A stretch of 15,015 nt of DNA, taken from Thermoleophilia bacterium (GTDB lineage: Bacteria > Actinomycetota > Thermoleophilia > Gaiellales > JAICJC01). The notes beneath the pieces were generated by a model, which worked only from the letters and a program-made list of their open reading frames with translations, had not been told where the DNA came from and did not search any database. Position 1 is the stretch's first letter; every line of letters starts with the position of its first letter. The stretch covers positions 1 through 15,015 of the forward strand of contig JAICJM010000088.1 in NCBI GenBank assembly GCA_025928435.1, given 5' to 3'. Both the position numbers and the translations under genes were made by a program. This document shows, one piece after another, positions 12,756-15,015 of this stretch.

Positions 12756-13610
12756 CTAGTGCTTCAGGTTGACGAGCTCCTGGAGCATCTCGTCGGCGGT
12801 GGAGATCACACGGCTGTTGGCCTGGAACCCGCGCTCGGCCGTGATCATGTTGGTGAACTCCTGGGCGAGGTTCACGTTCGACATCTCGACGGCGCCCGGG
12901 GTGAGCGTGCCGAGGCCGTTCGTGCCGGCGATGTTCGCCGTCTCGGCACCGGAGTTGCTGGAGGCGGTCCAGTTGTTGCCGCCCACGCGCACGAGGCCGG
13001 CGTTGTTCGGGAACGTGGCCAGCGAGATCACGGCCACCTTGGTGACGGCGCCCGCGGAGTCGGTGACCGACACGGTGCCGTTCTGCGCGATCGTGACGGA
13101 CTGCGACCCGGCCGGGATCGTGATCTTGGTCTCGTTGGCGGCGCCCGTGAGCGGGTTGCCGCTGGAGTCGAACTTGAAGCCGACGACGTAGTCGCCGTCG
13201 TTCGTCACCAGGTCGCCGTTGGCGTCCGTCGTGAAGTTGCCCGCGCGGGTGTACATGTAGCTCGCGCCGGTTGCGCCCAGGGTGGTCGGGTCGGCGACGA
13301 CGCGGAAGAACCCGTCGCCCTGGATGGCGACGTCGTACGGGTTGCCGGTGGTCTGCACCGCACCGCCGGTCATCACGTTGTTGATGCTGCCGAGGCGGAC
13401 GCCCAGGCCGATCTGCTCGGCGTCGGTGCCGCCGGAGGTGGCGGTCGGCGACGCGGCGCCCTTCTGGAGCTGGGAGAGCGCGTCCTCGAAGCTCGTGCGC
13501 TCGGACTTGAACCCGATGGTGTTGACGTTGGCGATGTTGTTCGCGGTGACGTCAAGCATGTTCTGGTGGACGGCAAGGCCGCTGATGGCGGCGAACATTC
13601 CTCGCATCAT
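12756..13610 (-). CDS. flgE: FlgE, flagellar hook protein
   Basis: FlgE polymerises into the hook outside the cell. The protein has 284 residues, short compared with about 400 in Salmonella but similar to the short Bacillus-type hook proteins. The N terminus (MFAAISGLAVHQNMLDVTAN, NIANVNTIGFKSERTSFEDA) and the C terminus (LAQEFTNMITAERGFQANSR, VISTADEMLQELVNLKH) are the axial-protein helices; the middle is the beta-rich domain. FlgG is the main alternative, but the neighbours flgD, TIGR02530 and flbD indicate FlgE. GAGAGGAA lies upstream of ATG 13610; ATG 13607 is possible. Confidence 0.9.
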   Translation of the reverse strand: MMRGMFAAISGLAVHQNMLDVTANNIANVNTIGFKSERTSFEDALSQLQKGAASPTATSGGTDAEQIGLGVRLGSINNVMTGGAVQTTGNPYDVAIQGDGFFRVVADPTTLGATGASYMYTRAGNFTTDANGDLVTNDGDYVVGFKFDSSGNPLTGAANETKITIPAGSQSVTIAQNGTVSVTDSAGAVTKVAVISLATFPNNAGLVRVGGNNWTASSNSGAETANIAGTNGLGTLTPGAVEMSNVNLAQEFTNMITAERGFQANSRVISTADEMLQELVNLKH

Positions 13611-13680
13611 GGTGATCGTTCCTCTCTGGCCACCGCTTCCCCGAGGGGTCCGGCTGGTTGGCCTGTTTCGCTTCGGTTGG

Positions 13681-14085
13681 TTAGTTGATGACCGCGCTGT
13701 CGATGTTGGTGAAGACGCGGTCGCGCATGTTGTCGGCGCCGACGGCCGTGATCACGGTGCGGTTGGCGACCGAGACCACGAAGGCCGTGGAGTCGACGAG
13801 GACGAGCGCGTCACGCGACCCCTTGGCCGCTGCCTTGGAGACGCCCTCGCTGAGCCGTGCCATGGTGGCCGCGTCGACGGGGATGCCCCGCTGCTGCAGC
13901 CGCTCCATCGCGTGTCCGCTGAGGCGCAACGGCTTGGTGTCCGTCGCCGCGAGCCTCTGCTTGAGGAGCTGGTCGAACGCCGGCCCATCCACGTCAGGCC
14001 GCGGCGCGGCCGCGGGAGGCGGCGTGGCGCCGGTGACGCCGGGAGGCGTCGTGGCCGGGTTGATGCGGATGGGATCTGCCGACAT
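13681..14085 (-). CDS. Flagellar operon protein, TIGR02530 type
   Basis: This family of cytosolic proteins of unknown function is found between flgD and flgE in many Gram-positive-type flagellar operons. The 134-residue product has a Pro/Ala-rich start (about 8-32), then FDQLLKQRLA, the LSGHAMERLQQRGIPVDAAT helix pair and the conserved end with ALVLVDSTAFVVSVANRTVI and VFTNIDSAVIN, which I recognise as family typical. A role in hook assembly is inferred from position. The ATG comes 3 bases after the flgD stop, without its own clear ribosome site, so it is probably coupled to flgD. Confidence 0.88.
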   Translation of the reverse strand: MSADPIRINPATTPPGVTGATPPPAAAPRPDVDGPAFDQLLKQRLAATDTKPLRLSGHAMERLQQRGIPVDAATMARLSEGVSKAAAKGSRDALVLVDSTAFVVSVANRTVITAVGADNMRDRVFTNIDSAVIN

Positions 14086-14088
14086 GGC

Positions 14089-14478
14089 TTACGACACGCC
14101 CACGATCTGGTTCGGGTTGATCGAGACGCCGTTGACGTCAAGGACGGGCGCGCCGCCGTTGAAGGTGACCGCGTCGACGACGCCGGAGCCGGCATTGCCG
14201 TCCGAGTCGGTGTAGGCGACCGTGTGGCCGATGAGCGAGATGCTCTGGGCCTGCTGCGAGCTCTGCGCGAGGTTGGTCAGCTGCTCCACGGAGGAGAACT
14301 GCGCCATCTGGGTCACGCTCTGGGTGGGATCCTGGGACGAGCTGAGCGGGTCCTGGTTCTGCATCTCTGCGACGAGCAGCTGCAGGAACCCGTCCTGGCC
14401 CAGGACGGCGGCCGGGTTCGACACCGACGTGGTGGGCGTCGTGCCGGTCGCGGTGGTGGTGGCGGGAACGGAACTCAT
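14089..14478 (-). CDS. flgD: FlgD, hook cap/scaffold protein
   Basis: FlgD caps the growing hook and is required for its assembly. From ATG 14478 it has 129 residues: a Thr/Ser-rich start, the conserved segment LGQDGFLQLLVAEMQNQDPL (28-47) and VTQMAQFSSVEQLTNLAQSS, then a short beta domain (ISLIGHTVAYTDSDGNAGSG ... INPNQIVGVS). It lacks the larger C-terminal domains of the about 230-residue enterobacterial protein but is close to the short Bacillus form (about 140). The frame is open further upstream inside fliK. The start is set by a very strong ribosome site, AGGAGGAGG, whose first bases are part of the fliK TAG stop. Confidence 0.93.
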   Translation of the reverse strand: MSSVPATTTATGTTPTTSVSNPAAVLGQDGFLQLLVAEMQNQDPLSSSQDPTQSVTQMAQFSSVEQLTNLAQSSQQAQSISLIGHTVAYTDSDGNAGSGVVDAVTFNGGAPVLDVNGVSINPNQIVGVS

Positions 14479-14488
14479 GTACCTCCTC

Positions 14489-15015
14489 CTATGCGAAGAC
14501 GTCGATCTGCGACCCGGGAAGGGGCAGCTGCGACGGCTGGATCGTGATCTCGGCCTCGTCGGCGTCGGCATCGCGGCCGCGGCCGTTCGGCCCCATGGCG
14601 CGCGCCATATCCGCGGCGCGCTCGCTGTTGGCGTTCTCTCCGCGGGACTCGCCGGAGAGGTGGACATCGAGCCCGTGGACGGTGACGCCCTGGGACTCGA
14701 GGGATCGGCGCAGGTCGGCGCCGGCCTGGATCAGCTCCTGGGCCGCCGCGTGGTTCGACGTCGTGACGACCGCCGAGACGCCGTCCTGGTGGTAGCGCAT
14801 CGTGACCTGCACGTCGCCGAGGCTCTCCGGGTGGAGGGTGATCCGGGCGACGGGCCGGCCCGCCCGCACGGCCACGCGCATGGTGGCCCCGGTGACGTCG
14901 GCGATGTCCTGCATGCGCGCCCGGGCCGTGACCGGCACGGGGGCCGCCTCGGGCCGGGCGGCGGGCTGGGCCGGAGCCGGGGCCGGCGCCGCCTGGGGGG
15001 CGACGGTCGTGCCGC
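14489..15015 (-). CDS. fliK: FliK, hook-length control protein (C-terminal part, cut by window end)
   Basis: FliK is exported during hook growth, measures hook length and acts on FlhB to switch substrate class. Only the C-terminal 174 codons are present; the frame is open to the end of the window, so the N terminus is outside. The visible part starts with a Pro/Ala-rich linker (VAPQAAPAPAPAQPAARPEA), followed by the hook-length control C-domain (VARITLHPESLGDVQVTMRY; VVTTSNHAAAQELIQAGADL; RRSLESQGVTVHGLDVHLSG). A charged tail ends in GSQIDVFA. A GTG at 14938 is internal, not a real start. The neighbour order fliK-flgD is standard. Confidence 0.9.
   Translation of the reverse strand, partial: GTTVAPQAAPAPAPAQPAARPEAAPVPVTARARMQDIADVTGATMRVAVRAGRPVARITLHPESLGDVQVTMRYHQDGVSAVVTTSNHAAAQELIQAGADLRRSLESQGVTVHGLDVHLSGESRGENANSERAADMARAMGPNGRGRDADADEAEITIQPSQLPLPGSQIDVFA

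Overview
The window is almost wholly a flagellar gene cluster from a high-GC bacterium. GTG starts are frequent, and neighbouring genes often overlap by four bases (GTGA). The gene order resembles the Gram-positive fla/che operon (fliK-flgD-flgE-flbD ... fliL ... fliOPQR-flhBAF). The hook, FlgD and FlbD proteins are short, and the sigma factor is of the FliA/WhiG type. This best fits a flagellated actinobacterium, possibly of the Thermoleophilia; that assignment is inference from style and gene order, not from a marker gene.

Layout, read along the minus strand from right to left. (1) Hook assembly: fliK (cut by the window end), flgD, a TIGR02530-type flagellar operon gene, flgE, flbD. (2) Motor: motA, motB, fliL, fliN, preceded by a good sigma-28-like promoter that begins at the flbD stop codon. 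(3) On the plus strand, inserted between fliN and fliO: the flagellar sigma factor gene. (4) Type III export gate: fliO, fliP, fliQ, fliR, flhB, flhA, then flhF and two small unrecognised genes (105 and 54 residues) that overlap flhF and each other. (5) A single flagellin gene with its own sigma-28-like promoter, strong ribosome binding site and hairpin terminator. The first ~235 bases are a nearly pure C/G low-complexity block and are probably not reliable sequence.

The parts fit together. The export gate (FliOPQR-FlhBA) secretes FlgD, FlgE, FliK and flagellin. FliK and FlhB set the switch from hook to filament export. MotA and MotB form the stator, with FliL and FlbD as accessory factors, and FliN is part of the C-ring. 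The sigma factor encoded here most likely reads the two matching promoters (TAAA/TGAA, 15-base spacer, GMCGATTA) before fliC and motA, which have nearly equal leader lengths.

Most worth a second look: the two coupled small genes where flhG often lies; an FlhF whose later GTPase motifs have decayed although the P-loop remains; two tiny ORFs bridging flhB and flhA; no fliM between fliL and fliN; and a modular GGGG-N5-CCCC repeat family in the gene-free gaps. I saw no rRNA, tRNA, CRISPR or transposase gene.
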